A stretch of 64,000 bases of DNA from Streptomyces geranii (GCF_002954775.1 NZ_PJME01000010.1:166223-230222), one strand, 5' to 3'; shown: positions 34,018-43,457, counted from the first letter of the stretch. A program made the numbers and translations. The notes: a model not told the origin generated them from the sequence alone.

Positions 34018-34902
34018 CTACCTGCCGTCCTCGTCGCCGGGGCGGTGGCCGACGAACTTCGCCACGAAGGAACCGTTGAACGTGCTGTCCCGGAAGTCGA
34101 AGTGGTCCCCGCCGTACCGTTCGCCGCGAAAGGGACCCTCCTGGGGGTCGGTGGTCTGCTTCGGGACCAGCTCGCGGAGTACGGCAACGGCCGCCGCTGC
34201 CGCGTTTCCTGCGGCCCGGGGCTGCGAACCCCCCTTGTCCGCCTCGGACTTGTCCGGGTCGGCCTTGTCGCTGATGCCTCGGATGATCAACGCGCCCGCC
34301 TCACCGGCGAGATGGACCGCGTTGGCGACGCCGGTGCTCTCCATCTCGATGGCCACGGCGTCGTTGTAGTGCGTGTGGATGTGCCGGGCCAGTGCGGACT
34401 TCTGGTCGGTGAGGACCACGTCTCCGACGGCGATCGGCTTGAAGTGCGTCCGGAAGTCCGTCCGGAAGTCCGCCGCCCTGCCGCCGCCCAGTGCCTCCTT
34501 GGCCGCCTGCTCCAGGCGGTGCGAGGCCTTCCATGCCTCCGGGCGGACCAGGAAACCCTCGGGGGTCTGCTTGCCTCCGTGGATCGAGTACACCTTCGTC
34601 GCGATCACGACGTCGCCGATCCCGATGTCGTCCTTGAGACCGCCCGCGACACCGACGAGGAGTACGGCCTCGGGGTCCAGCCATGTCAGTACGCGCTCGG
34701 TGAGGGTGGCTGCCGTGAGGGTGCCTTCGCCCATGTTGACGAGGACCACCTGCCAGGGTGTGCCGGGGAGTTGGCCGCGCTTGGCCTTGGTTCCGTAGCG
34801 CGGGTGGGTGAGCGTCTCGATGTCCGTGAGGTGCTCCCGCATGGCGTCGTACTCCAGCGACAGCGCGGTGAGGACGGTAACGGTTCTCTTTGTCTCCGGC
34901 AC
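34018..34902 (-). CDS. MTA/SAH-nucleosidase-like (PNP/UDP phosphorylase) protein, possible effector domain
   Basis: A 294-residue protein of the PNP/UDP phosphorylase superfamily. MTA/SAH nucleosidase residues are visible: Glu17 in ALSLEYDAM, AIEMESTGVA with Glu188, and Asp212 in IRGISDKAD, so it should cleave a purine nucleoside or nucleotide N-glycosidic bond. After the fold ends (about 255), a tail RYGGDHFDFRDSTFNGSF matches the N-terminal motif of the other NB-ARC protein (EYGGDHIDLRGANVAGS). That tail normally belongs to STAND proteins, which supports a broken fusion with the gene at 31917. The start at 34902 is GTG or ATG-like by frame; the divergent STAND gene begins 75 bp away. Confidence 0.85.
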   Translation of the reverse strand: MPETKRTVTVLTALSLEYDAMREHLTDIETLTHPRYGTKAKRGQLPGTPWQVVLVNMGEGTLTAATLTERVLTWLDPEAVLLVGVAGGLKDDIGIGDVVIATKVYSIHGGKQTPEGFLVRPEAWKASHRLEQAAKEALGGGRAADFRTDFRTHFKPIAVGDVVLTDQKSALARHIHTHYNDAVAIEMESTGVANAVHLAGEAGALIIRGISDKADPDKSEADKGGSQPRAAGNAAAAAVAVLRELVPKQTTDPQEGPFRGERYGGDHFDFRDSTFNGSFVAKFVGHRPGDEDGR

Positions 34903-34976
34903 GCTTCTACGGTACTTGGCGGGCGTACCGTTATGTCACTTGATGTGCGAAGGCGGCACGGGGGACGGACGGCACG

Positions 34977-37019
34977 ATGGCGACCGAGTACGGCGGGGAC
35001 CACATCGATCTGCGGGGTGCGAATGTCGCCGGTTCGGTGACGGCCAAGGCCGTGTACCGCGAGCATGCGCCGGCGCCTAGCGCGCTGGACGCGCTGCCCG
35101 CACGGGCCGTCGGCTTCACCGGGCGGGAGGTTGAACTCCGGGAGCTGTTGGATGCGTTCGATCCGGCCAAGTCCACCGACGCGCCGGAGGCGGTACTCGT
35201 CGCGGCCGTCTCCGGGCTCGGTGGAATCGGCAAGACCGCACTCGCTGTACAGGCGGGGTACGAGGCGTGTGGGAAAGGCTGGTTTCCGGGTGGGGTGCTC
35301 TTTGTCGACCTGCACGGGTACGACGAGGAACCTGTCACTGGGAACCTGGTGCTGGAGGTGCTGCTTCGGGCACTGGGCACGGAGCCGGAACACATTCCGG
35401 TCGGGCTGGACGCGCGAGGTGCGCTCTACCGCTCGGCCCTCGCTCGCCGTGCCCAGGAGCAGGGGGCGGTGCTGATCCTGGCCGACAACGCGTCTTCGCC
35501 CGCTCAGGTGAGGCCTCTTCTACCCGGCGGCGCCGGGCATCGAGTGCTGGTCACGTCTCGTGACCGGCTACCCCAACTGGCCGCCCGGCTAATTGCGTTG
35601 GATGAGCTGACGCCAGAGGAGGCATGCGAGTTGCTCGACCGTGCCCTGAGGATCGCTCACCCCGCCGACAGGCGTATCACGGACGACTCCGAGGAAGCCG
35701 CACACCTGGCCGCGCTCTGCGGACATCTGCCGCTGGCCCTGCAGATCGCGGCGGCGTTGCTGGTGCTTGACCCTGACAAGCCCATTGCTGAACTCGCCGC
35801 GGAACTGCGCGATTCCGGTGACCGTCTGGTTCACCTTGATGACAGTGAGCGGAGTGTTCGGGCTGCCTTCCATTTGTCGTACCGGCGCCTCCTGCCTGAG
35901 CAGGCTCGCTTGCTTCGGCTACTGGCCCTTGCACCGGGACCCGAGGTGACCACCGAGGTTGTTGCGGTCCTGTTCGGGGCGGACACCGCACCGGCCCATG
36001 TTGTGAACGCGTTGTCACGTGCCCATCTCATCGAACGCGGGAGCGGGCGCGGGCGATGGCGGTTGCACGACTTGGTGCGGGAGTTCGGGTTGGGCGTGGT
36101 GGCGGCAGATGCAGAGCTGCGGAAGGAGGGGGAAGAGGCGCGGGGGCGGGTTCTTGATTTCTACTCCAAGTGGGCGGGAGCGGCGGATGCTCGGTTGCGC
36201 TGGTTGCCCGGGGCGGCGGAGCCGGATCGGTTCGTGGACCGCGGGCAGGCTTTGGCTTGGCTCGACGGGGAACGGGCGGGGTTGGTGGCTGCGGTGCAGT
36301 GGGCGGGCGAGGAGCGGTACGCGCGCAGCGCAGTGGCGTTGGCCGCACGTCTGCATGTGTATTTGGAGTGGCGGCGGTACTTCGATGACCTGATCACCGT
36401 CGAGCGCGTGGTCCAGGAGGTTGCGCACAGCGTCGGGGACCACCGCAGCGAGGCCGCCGCGTGGATCAACCTCGGCAGGGCCATGATGGCAGCGGGCCGT
36501 GGGATGGAGGCGGTCGACGCCCTAAGCCGTTGCCTCGGCCTTTTTCCGGCTCCCGAGGACGCGATAGAGGCAATCACCAGTGCCCACGACCCACACCAGG
36601 GGCGGGAGCACTGCCGCGAAGCCGAAGCGTTGACCGACCTCGGCTATACCTTGTGGCAGGCGGGTCGGATGGAGGAGGCGGTCGATGCCTTCACCCGCGT
36701 TCTCGGCGTGCTCCAGGCGGCAGGGGACCGCCATCTCGAAGGCGTGGCGTGGAACAACCTCGGCAGTGCCCTGTGCCAGGCGGGTCGGATGGCGGAAGCG
36801 ATCGAGGCATGCGGCAAGTCGATGGAGATTTGCGCCGAGTTCGACGACTGGTACGGGGCAGGTGTGACCTTGGAGAATCTGGCCTTCACCTATGAGGAGA
36901 ACGATTGCCCCAGGGAAGCCAGTGCCTACTACCGCCAAGCTGCAGACGCCTACACCCGAGCCAACGATCCCACCGCAGCCGCCGATGTCCGTGCCCAGGC
37001 CGAGGCTCTCACCCTTTGA
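34977..37019 (+). CDS. STAND ATPase: NB-ARC plus TPR protein
   Basis: A 680-residue protein with a short N-terminal motif (EYGGDHIDLRGANVAGSVTA), then GFTGREVELRELLDAFD, Walker A GLGGIGKTALAVQ (Lys86), Walker B GAVLILADNAS, GHRVLVTSRDRL and LCGHLPLALQIAAALL, a winged-helix region and TPRs (EALTDLGYTLWQAGRMEEAV, AWNNLGSALCQAGRMAEAIE). It lacks an effector or SARP-type DNA-binding domain. It is divergent from the nucleosidase/NB-ARC locus and is a paralogue of it. Such proteins sense a trigger through the TPRs and switch by nucleotide exchange. Its 3' end overlaps the convergent permease gene by 11 bp. Confidence 0.88.
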   Translation: MATEYGGDHIDLRGANVAGSVTAKAVYREHAPAPSALDALPARAVGFTGREVELRELLDAFDPAKSTDAPEAVLVAAVSGLGGIGKTALAVQAGYEACGKGWFPGGVLFVDLHGYDEEPVTGNLVLEVLLRALGTEPEHIPVGLDARGALYRSALARRAQEQGAVLILADNASSPAQVRPLLPGGAGHRVLVTSRDRLPQLAARLIALDELTPEEACELLDRALRIAHPADRRITDDSEEAAHLAALCGHLPLALQIAAALLVLDPDKPIAELAAELRDSGDRLVHLDDSERSVRAAFHLSYRRLLPEQARLLRLLALAPGPEVTTEVVAVLFGADTAPAHVVNALSRAHLIERGSGRGRWRLHDLVREFGLGVVAADAELRKEGEEARGRVLDFYSKWAGAADARLRWLPGAAEPDRFVDRGQALAWLDGERAGLVAAVQWAGEERYARSAVALAARLHVYLEWRRYFDDLITVERVVQEVAHSVGDHRSEAAAWINLGRAMMAAGRGMEAVDALSRCLGLFPAPEDAIEAITSAHDPHQGREHCREAEALTDLGYTLWQAGRMEEAVDAFTRVLGVLQAAGDRHLEGVAWNNLGSALCQAGRMAEAIEACGKSMEICAEFDDWYGAGVTLENLAFTYEENDCPREASAYYRQAADAYTRANDPTAAADVRAQAEALTL

Positions 37020-37836
37020 CAGCCCCACCCAAAGCAAACCCACTCCCCACCCTCCCCGCCACCACCACATACAACAAAATCACCGGCGTCGAATAAACAA
37101 CCGAAAACGCAGCCAACTGCCCATAAACAACCGTCCCCCGATTCCCGAAGAAATCATTGATGCTCACGCTCGCCGGCATCTGATCCGGCGAAAGCAGCAA
37201 CATGAACGGGACGAAGAAGTTGCCCCACATCATCACGAACGAGAAGACGGTCACCACCGCCACCCCCGGACCCATCAGCGGCAGCACGATCCGTGTCAGC
37301 GACTGGAATGCGGACGCCCCGTCCGTCCACGCCGCCTCCTCCAGTTCCCTCGGGACGCCGTCCATGAAGTTCTTCATCAGCCATACCGCGAACGGGAGTT
37401 GAGACGCCGCGAAGAATAAAATCGTGCCCTGCATCGTGTCGATCAGGTTCACCCGCACGAACAGCGCGTACACCGGCACCATGATCGCCGTGATCGGCAG
37501 ACACGTCGCGAACAGGATCGTCAGCAGGAACGGGCGGTTGAAGCGCGACCTGAACCGCGACAGCGGGTACGCCGCCAGTGCCGCGCACGCCACCGTCAGC
37601 AGTGTCCCGCTTCCGCACAGCACCAGGCTGTTCAGCAGCGGGGTGAACGTGACGTCCGGGGTCAGTACCGCGTCGAAGTTGCCCAGGGTCAAGCCGTCCG
37701 GGACCCTCACCCGCAGGTCCGCGTGTGGGTCGACGGCGGACAGCAGCACCCACGCCAGCGGGAGTACGAACGCCGCCGCGACCACCAGCAAGCCCGCGTC
37801 CGCCGCCACCCTTCGATGCGCACGCCGGGACGGCAT
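37009..37836 (-). CDS. Carbohydrate ABC transporter permease (MalG-like)
   Basis: A 275-residue inner-membrane permease with six hydrophobic segments and the cytoplasmic EAA loop (ELEEAAWTDGASAFQSLTRI) that contacts the ATPase. It is the last gene of a three-gene importer operon (binding protein, permease, permease); the ATG follows the previous stop by 1 bp. No ATPase is encoded nearby, which is usual in streptomycetes, where the shared ATPase MsiK serves many sugar importers. Confidence 0.93.
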   Translation of the reverse strand: MPSRRAHRRVAADAGLLVVAAAFVLPLAWVLLSAVDPHADLRVRVPDGLTLGNFDAVLTPDVTFTPLLNSLVLCGSGTLLTVACAALAAYPLSRFRSRFNRPFLLTILFATCLPITAIMVPVYALFVRVNLIDTMQGTILFFAASQLPFAVWLMKNFMDGVPRELEEAAWTDGASAFQSLTRIVLPLMGPGVAVVTVFSFVMMWGNFFVPFMLLLSPDQMPASVSINDFFGNRGTVVYGQLAAFSVVYSTPVILLYVVVAGRVGSGFALGGAVKG

Positions 37837-37837
37837 C

Positions 37838-38716
37838 TCACACCTCCGTTCGCAGCAGTCGCATGTACACCACCGAGAACAGCGAGCCCACCACCAGCAA
37901 CAGCAGTGCCACCGCCGTGCCGTAGCCGATCATGCTTTTCTGGAAGGCCTGTTCGTACATGAACAGCGGCAGCGTCTGGCTTCTGTTTCCCGGGCCGCCC
38001 CTCGTCATCACCCAGATCAGGCCGAACACCGACAGCGTCTGCAGCGTGTTCAGCATCAGGTTCGTGCCGATCGAGCGGCGGATCATCGGCAGCGTGATGT
38101 GCCACATCCGGCGCCAGCCGCCCGCGCCGTCCATCTCCGCCGCCTCCGTTATCTCCTTCGGGATCTCGTTCAGCGCCGCCGAGTACACCAGCATCGAGAA
38201 CGCCGTCCCCCGCCACACGTTCGCGAACGACACCGCCAGGATCGGCAGCGTGAACAGCCAGTTCTGGGAGGGGAGGTGGAGCCAGGCCAGGATCGCGTTC
38301 AGCGTGCCCTCCCGTCTGAAGAAGGCGTACAGCAGGAAGCCCGCCACCACCTCCGGCAGCACCCACGCCGTGATCACGATCCCGCCCACCAGCGTCCGTA
38401 CCGGCTTCGACGCCCGTTGCATCAACGCGGCCAGTGCCAGGCCCAGTGTGTTCTGGCCCAGCAGTGACGACAGGACTGTGAACACCAGCGTCAGCCATAC
38501 CGCGTTCAGGAACGCCTTGTCCTTGAACGCCGTTCGGAAGTTCTCGAAGCCTATGAACGACGACTCCGCCTGGCCCGTCAACTGGAGGTCCGTGAAGGCG
38601 ATGTACGCGCAGTACGCGATCGGGCCCGCGAGGAAGAGGACGAGCAGGACCACCGCCGGAGTGACCGGAAGCGCCCGAGTCAGCGTTCGGGACAGGGGAC
38701 GTCCTGCTGCCCTCAC
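37838..38716 (-). CDS. Carbohydrate ABC transporter permease (MalF-like)
   Basis: A 292-residue permease with six hydrophobic segments (ALPVTPAVVLLVLFLAGPIA at the start) and the EAA loop (EITEAAEMDGAGGWRRMWHI). It pairs with the following MalG-like subunit to form the translocation pore. The GTG at 38716 overlaps the binding-protein stop (GTGA), so stoichiometry is coupled. Confidence 0.93.
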   Translation of the reverse strand: MRAAGRPLSRTLTRALPVTPAVVLLVLFLAGPIAYCAYIAFTDLQLTGQAESSFIGFENFRTAFKDKAFLNAVWLTLVFTVLSSLLGQNTLGLALAALMQRASKPVRTLVGGIVITAWVLPEVVAGFLLYAFFRREGTLNAILAWLHLPSQNWLFTLPILAVSFANVWRGTAFSMLVYSAALNEIPKEITEAAEMDGAGGWRRMWHITLPMIRRSIGTNLMLNTLQTLSVFGLIWVMTRGGPGNRSQTLPLFMYEQAFQKSMIGYGTAVALLLLVVGSLFSVVYMRLLRTEV

Positions 38717-40107
38717 CGCTTCTCTACGACCTGGTCGTCCGTCGCCGCCTTCAACGCCTCGTCGTACGCGCTCGCCGCCTCCTCCACCGACGCGTCCCCC
38801 GTCGTCACGCCCTCCATCGCCTCCTGGATCGCCGTCGAGACCTTCGGGTACGCCGGATACGCCGGGCGGTAGTGCGTGCTCGCGACCAGGTCCGTGAAGA
38901 ACCTGATGCCGGGTTGGGCGTCGACGTAGGACGGGTCGGCCGCCACGTCTTTCCGTACCGCTATGCCCGAGTTGGCCACGTACCACTTCTGGGCGTTCGC
39001 CTTCGTCTGCATCGTCCTGATGAACTCGAAGGCCAGGTCCGGGTTGGCCGCCTTCGACGGGATCGCCCAGGTCCAGCCGCCCGACATGCTCACCCTGCCC
39101 GGTGCCTGGCCGGTCTGCGTCGGCATCGCCGCCAGGCCCAACTTCCTTGACCAGTCCGGCCATTCGTGGCCGCTGCCCGGCAGCCAGTCCTGTGGGAGCC
39201 AGGAGCCGTCGAGGTTGATGCCCAGCTTGCCCTGGGGGAGCCACTCGCCCCGGACACGGGTCGCGATGTTCGGGTCCAACGCGTCCGACACGTCCGGGCC
39301 CAGCTTCTCCTCGTACACCGTCTCGACGAACGTCAGCGCGTCCTTGAAGGGCCGGCTTCCCGCGATCCACTTCTTCGACGCCGTGTCGTACAGGGGGTCC
39401 GGGCCGCCCTCGGTCCCCGTGCCGTACAGCAGCATCTCGAAGCCCTGCATCGTCGCCGCCTCGCCCGCCGGCTTGCCCGTGTAGACGTTCAGCGGGATGA
39501 CGTCCGGTACTTTCTCCTTGATCTTGCGGGCCGCCGACAGCACCTCCTCCCACGTCCTCGGCTGCCAAGTCTCGGGCAGGCCCGCCTTCTTGAAGATCGC
39601 CTTGTCGAACCACAGACCCCGCGTGTCCGTGCCGTCCGGGACTCCGTACGTCTTGCCGTCCTCCGCCCTCGCCGCCGTCTTCGCCGTGTCGATGAACTGG
39701 TTCCAGGCCGGCCACTTCGCGAGGTAGGCGTCGAGCGGCTTCAAGTACCCGCTGGTGATGTCCGAGTTGATGAGGAACGTGTCCTCGTACACCAGGTCGG
39801 GGGCCGTCTTGGGGGAGCGGAGCATCTGCTGGACCTTGGTGTAGTACTCCGAGTCCGGCGCCTTGATCGGCACCAACTCCGCCTTCTTGCCCGGGTTTTC
39901 GTTCTCGAACTGCTTCTTGATGTCCGCGAGATACGTGTCCATCACCTTGACGGAGTTGTCCGTCGACTGTTTGAAGGAGATCCTCACCGTGTCCGGGTCG
40001 CTGCCGGAGCCGCCGCCGCAGGCCGTGAGGGAACCGGCGGCGAGGGTGAGGGCTGCGGCAACGAACAGGGATAATGGGGTAGTTGTGCGGGCTGCGGTGG
40101 GGCGCAC
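38713..40107 (-). CDS. Sugar ABC transporter substrate-binding lipoprotein
   Basis: A 464-residue extracytoplasmic solute-binding protein, family 1. The lipobox LTAC follows the signal peptide (LSLFVAAALTLAAGS), so Cys30 should be lipidated. The rest is typical of MalE/UgpB-like proteins (VVAST and GGWTWAIPSKAANPDLAFEF). Two in-frame GTG codons exist: 40113 is only 2 nt from AGGAGG, and 40107 is 8 nt away and preferred. The sugar cannot be told from sequence; no LacI regulator or glycosidase is adjacent. Confidence 0.9.
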   Translation of the reverse strand: MRPTAARTTTPLSLFVAAALTLAAGSLTACGGGSGSDPDTVRISFKQSTDNSVKVMDTYLADIKKQFENENPGKKAELVPIKAPDSEYYTKVQQMLRSPKTAPDLVYEDTFLINSDITSGYLKPLDAYLAKWPAWNQFIDTAKTAARAEDGKTYGVPDGTDTRGLWFDKAIFKKAGLPETWQPRTWEEVLSAARKIKEKVPDVIPLNVYTGKPAGEAATMQGFEMLLYGTGTEGGPDPLYDTASKKWIAGSRPFKDALTFVETVYEEKLGPDVSDALDPNIATRVRGEWLPQGKLGINLDGSWLPQDWLPGSGHEWPDWSRKLGLAAMPTQTGQAPGRVSMSGGWTWAIPSKAANPDLAFEFIRTMQTKANAQKWYVANSGIAVRKDVAADPSYVDAQPGIRFFTDLVASTHYRPAYPAYPKVSTAIQEAMEGVTTGDASVEEAASAYDEALKAATDDQVVEKR

Positions 40108-40188
40108 GAGCACGACCTCCTACGGGCCTGAAAGCCTGTATGGCTGCTCGGTGAACGTAAGCCCACTTGGCCATGGGAAGGAAGAACC

Positions 40189-40740
40189 GTGCCGGAGTCG
40201 TCGCAGTCGCCCGCGGACGTCACCCTCGGGCAGTTGCTGCTCGCCGAGTACACGGTCCTCAAGGACGAGCAGAAGACCCGTATCGGCTTCCGGGACAACC
40301 TTCTCTACGTCACCCTCACCGTCGTCGCCGCCGTCATCGCCGCCGCCGTGCAGGCCGGGCGGCCCGCCATGCTGCTCGCGCTGCCGCCCGTGTGCGTCGT
40401 CCTCGGCTGGACCTATCTCGTCAACGACGAGAAGATCTCCGCCATCGGAGCTTATGTACGGGGGGAGTTGGGGCCCCGGCTCGCCCAACTCGCCGGGACG
40501 CAGACGTCCTTCGGCTGGGAGGTCGCCCATCGCTCCGACGCCCGGCGGCGGTCCCGCAAGGCCGTCCAACTCGCCGTGGATCTGCTCGCCTTCTGCCTCG
40601 TCCCGCTCGCCGGCCTCACCGTCTACTGGGGCGCCGGTGACACCGGAGGCGCAGGGCTCCTCGTCTTCTCCGTCGTCGAGGCCCTCGCGGTCGCCGGGCT
40701 CGCCGCCCAGATGGTCGCCTACTCCCGTCCCAGCACCTGA
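40189..40740 (+). CDS. Four-helix integral membrane protein of unknown function
   Basis: A 183-residue protein with two pairs of membrane segments (about residues 38-80, LLYVTLTVVAAVIAAAVQAG, and 125-178, AFCLVPLAGLTVYWGAG), separated by a charged cytoplasmic loop. The GTG at 40189 has GGAAGGAA upstream. It is divergent from the ABC operon and convergent with the response regulator. The family is not recognised. Confidence 0.75.
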   Translation: MPESSQSPADVTLGQLLLAEYTVLKDEQKTRIGFRDNLLYVTLTVVAAVIAAAVQAGRPAMLLALPPVCVVLGWTYLVNDEKISAIGAYVRGELGPRLAQLAGTQTSFGWEVAHRSDARRRSRKAVQLAVDLLAFCLVPLAGLTVYWGAGDTGGAGLLVFSVVEALAVAGLAAQMVAYSRPST

Positions 40741-40793
40741 GTACCACTCCCGTCCAGGTACCTGAGTGCTACATCAGCCCTGGCACCCTGGTG

Positions 40794-41510
40794 CTACTGC
40801 CCGCGCACCCACCTGTACTGCAGCTCCGGCCGGCCCACCTGCCCGTACTGCGGTGCCCGCGCCGCCCGGCCCGCGTCCACCAGGTGCTCCAGGTACCGGC
40901 GGGCCGTGATGCGCGAGATGCCGACCTCCTCGGCGACCCCGGCCGCCGTCAGGCCCTCCGTGCTGGCCCGCAGGGTCAGCGTCACGCGTTCCAGGGTGGG
41001 GGCGCTCAGGCCCTTCGGGAGCGCGGCGGGGCCGGGGGCGCGCAGGGTCGCCAGGGCGCGGTCGACCTCGTCCTGGCCGCTCGCCTCGCCCGCCGACGCG
41101 TGGAACTCGGCGTACCGGATCAGGCGATCACGCAGGGTCGCGAAGGTGAAGGGTTTCAGTACGTACTGGACGACGCCCAGCGACACCCCCTCTCGCACCA
41201 CCGCCAGGTCCCGCGCCGACGTCACCGCGATGACGTCCGCGTGATAGCCGGCCGCGCGGAGTGAGCGGGCCAGCTGCAAGCCGTGTCCGTCCGGGAGGTG
41301 CAGGTCGAGGAGGAGCAGGTCCACCGGCGTACGGTCCAGCGCGCGTCGCGCCTCCGCGCCCGTGTGCGCCTTGCCTACGGCCGTGAACCCGGGCACCCGG
41401 CCCACGTACATGACATGCGCGTCGGCGGCGACCGGGTCGTCCTCCACGACGAGCACGCGGATGGGGTCGGTCGTCGTGTCTCTGCGTTTCGTGTCTCTGG
41501 GGTCGGTCAT
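40794..41510 (-). CDS. CitB/DctR-type response regulator
   Basis: A 238-residue response regulator. The receiver domain has VLVVEDDPVAAD and the phosphoacceptor Asp69 in LLLLDLHLPDG, then Lys in VLKPFTF. The output domain (EGLTAAGVAEEVGISRITAR) is the winged HTH found in CitB/DcuR regulators of carboxylate uptake. The ATG overlaps the kinase stop (ATGA). The divergent dicarboxylate carrier gene at 43458 is the likely target. Confidence 0.92.
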   Translation of the reverse strand: MTDPRDTKRRDTTTDPIRVLVVEDDPVAADAHVMYVGRVPGFTAVGKAHTGAEARRALDRTPVDLLLLDLHLPDGHGLQLARSLRAAGYHADVIAVTSARDLAVVREGVSLGVVQYVLKPFTFATLRDRLIRYAEFHASAGEASGQDEVDRALATLRAPGPAALPKGLSAPTLERVTLTLRASTEGLTAAGVAEEVGISRITARRYLEHLVDAGRAARAPQYGQVGRPELQYRWVRGQ

Positions 41511-43222
41511 ACGTCGCCTCCAGGCAGGGCGGGCTCAGCGGGAGCGTTCGCCGACGCCACCGTAGGGGTATTGACCGGCGACGCGGCCCCCGGCGGCGCC
41601 GCCACCTTAGGCAACGGCAGCCGTACCTCGAACTCCGCCCCGCCCCCGGGCGCCTCCGACACCCTCAGCGTCCCCTCGTGCCGGGCCACCGCCTGCCGTA
41701 CGAGCGCGAGACCCAGGCCCCGGCCGCCCGGGCCCGCCGGCTTGGTGGTGAAGCCCCGCTGGAAGACCGCCTCGGTGTGCGCCGGGTCGACGCCCGCGCC
41801 CGTGTCCGAGACGCGCAGCACCAGCAGGGAGTCCTCCGTGAGGGCCGTCACCGTCACCCGCGAGGCGCCCGTGCCCGCCTCCCCGCCGCCCTGGGCCGCG
41901 TCCACCGCGTTGTCGATGAGGTTGCCCAGGATGGTGACCAGGTCGCGGGCGGGGAGCGTGTCGGGGAGGAGGCCGTCGTCCAGGCAGCTGTCCTCCGAGA
42001 CCACCAGCTCCACGCCCCGCTCGTTCGCCTGCGCCGTCTTGCCCAGCAGCAGGGCGGCCAGCACCGGCTCGCTGACCGCCGCGACCACCTGGTCGGTGAG
42101 CGCCTGGGCCAGTTCCAGTTCGGCGGTCGCGAAGTCCACCGCCTCCTCCGCCCGGTCCAGTTCGATCAGCGAGACGACCGTGTGGAGGCGGTTCGCCGCC
42201 TCGTGCGCCTGCGAGCGCAGCGCCTGGGTGAAGCCGCGTTCCGAGTCCAACTCGCCCATCAGGGACTGCAGTTCCGTGACATCGCGCAAGGTCACCACCG
42301 TGCCTCTGCGCTCGCCGCTCGACACCGGCGACGTGTTGACGACCAGTACACGGTCGGCCGTCAGATGCACCTCGTCGACGCGCGGCTCGGCCGACAGCAG
42401 CGCGCCCGTCAGCGGCGCGGGCAGCCCCAGCTCGGCCACCGACCGGCCGACGACGTTCCCCTCCCCGGCCACGCCCAGCAGCTCCCGCCCGCCGTCGTTC
42501 ATCAGCGCCACCTTGTACTGCCCGTCCAGCATCAGCAGCCCCTCGCGCACGGCGTGCAGGGCGGCCTGGTGGTAGTCGTGCATCCGGCTCAGCTCGGCCG
42601 CGTTCATCCCGTGCGTGTGGCGGCGCAGGCGCGCGTTGATGACGTACGTGCCGACCGCGCCCAGCGCCAGCGCGCCCGCCGCGACCCCGAACAGCGCCGT
42701 GACCTGGTCCTGGACCCGGGCGCTGATCTCCTCGACCCGGATGCCCGCGCTGACCAGGCCCACGATCCGGTCGCCGTCGTGGATCGGGGTGACCGCGCGG
42801 ACGGACGGGCCGAGCGTGCCGGAGAAGGTCTCCGTGAACGACTCGCCGCGCAGCGCCCGCTCCCGGTGCCCGAGGAAGCGCTGACCGATCTGCGCCTCGT
42901 CGGGGTGGGTCCAGCGGATGCCCTCGGGGTTCATGATCGTGACGAAGTCGACGTCCGTGTCCCGCTGCACCTGGACGGCGTACGGCTGGAGCAGTGTCGT
43001 CGGTTCGGGGGCGTCCCGGATCGCCTCGCGCACCGAGGGGGCGTCCGCCACCGAACGCGCCACGGCCATGGCCTGGCGGCCCGCCGCGTCCTCCGCCTGG
43101 CTGCGGTCGCTGACGTACGTGAACAGCGCGTATCCGGCCACCACGACCGCTATCAGCACGGCCTGCATCGCGAAGAGCTGGCCGGCCAGGCTGCGGGGTC
43201 CGGGAACACGGGGGAAACGCAT
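41507..43222 (-). CDS. CitA/DcuS-type sensor histidine kinase
   Basis: A 571-residue kinase with two membrane segments (about 20-38 and 172-195) bracketing an extracellular PASTA-free, PDC/PAS-like sensor (VDFVTIMNPEGIRWTHPDEA, as in CitA/DcuS), then a cytoplasmic PAS domain (220-310), His340 in LRSQAHEAANRLH, the N-box LIDNAVDAA and GRGLGLALV. It should sense external di- or tricarboxylates and phosphorylate the coupled response regulator. The C-terminal 30 residues are Ala/Pro-rich. It is divergent from the carrier gene. Confidence 0.92.
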   Translation of the reverse strand: MRFPRVPGPRSLAGQLFAMQAVLIAVVVAGYALFTYVSDRSQAEDAAGRQAMAVARSVADAPSVREAIRDAPEPTTLLQPYAVQVQRDTDVDFVTIMNPEGIRWTHPDEAQIGQRFLGHRERALRGESFTETFSGTLGPSVRAVTPIHDGDRIVGLVSAGIRVEEISARVQDQVTALFGVAAGALALGAVGTYVINARLRRHTHGMNAAELSRMHDYHQAALHAVREGLLMLDGQYKVALMNDGGRELLGVAGEGNVVGRSVAELGLPAPLTGALLSAEPRVDEVHLTADRVLVVNTSPVSSGERRGTVVTLRDVTELQSLMGELDSERGFTQALRSQAHEAANRLHTVVSLIELDRAEEAVDFATAELELAQALTDQVVAAVSEPVLAALLLGKTAQANERGVELVVSEDSCLDDGLLPDTLPARDLVTILGNLIDNAVDAAQGGGEAGTGASRVTVTALTEDSLLVLRVSDTGAGVDPAHTEAVFQRGFTTKPAGPGGRGLGLALVRQAVARHEGTLRVSEAPGGGAEFEVRLPLPKVAAPPGAASPVNTPTVASANAPAEPALPGGDV

Positions 43223-43457
43223 GCTGTCAGTCTGCCTCGCCTTATAAGCGTGAACTAAATGAACGGAAGGGTGACCGCCCTCACAAGCCGTTAGATAGTC
43301 ACGGCATCGCAGGGACGCGATTCACGGGCGTTGGCCCGTTTTCGGTCGCAGCCCGCGACCCCGAAGCACCACCGCATCCCCCGTACAACTTTCTCCCCAT
43401 CCCCCGGACGTGAGCCGCACGCCGGTGATGCCGACGACGACGTCAAGGAGGGCAGCC
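43223..43457. promoter_or_regulatory. Divergent control region of the dicarboxylate system, with leader hairpin
   Basis: A gap of 235 bp between the kinase and carrier genes. A hairpin, ACGGGC-GTTG-GCCCGT followed by TTT (43324-43342), points toward the carrier gene and could be an attenuator or simple leader structure. No clear dimeric operator for the response regulator was seen. Confidence 0.4.

Noticed and set aside
34977..37019. SARP-type transcriptional activator
   Set aside because: NB-ARC and TPR parts are shared with large SARPs, but there is no N-terminal winged HTH or BTAD domain.
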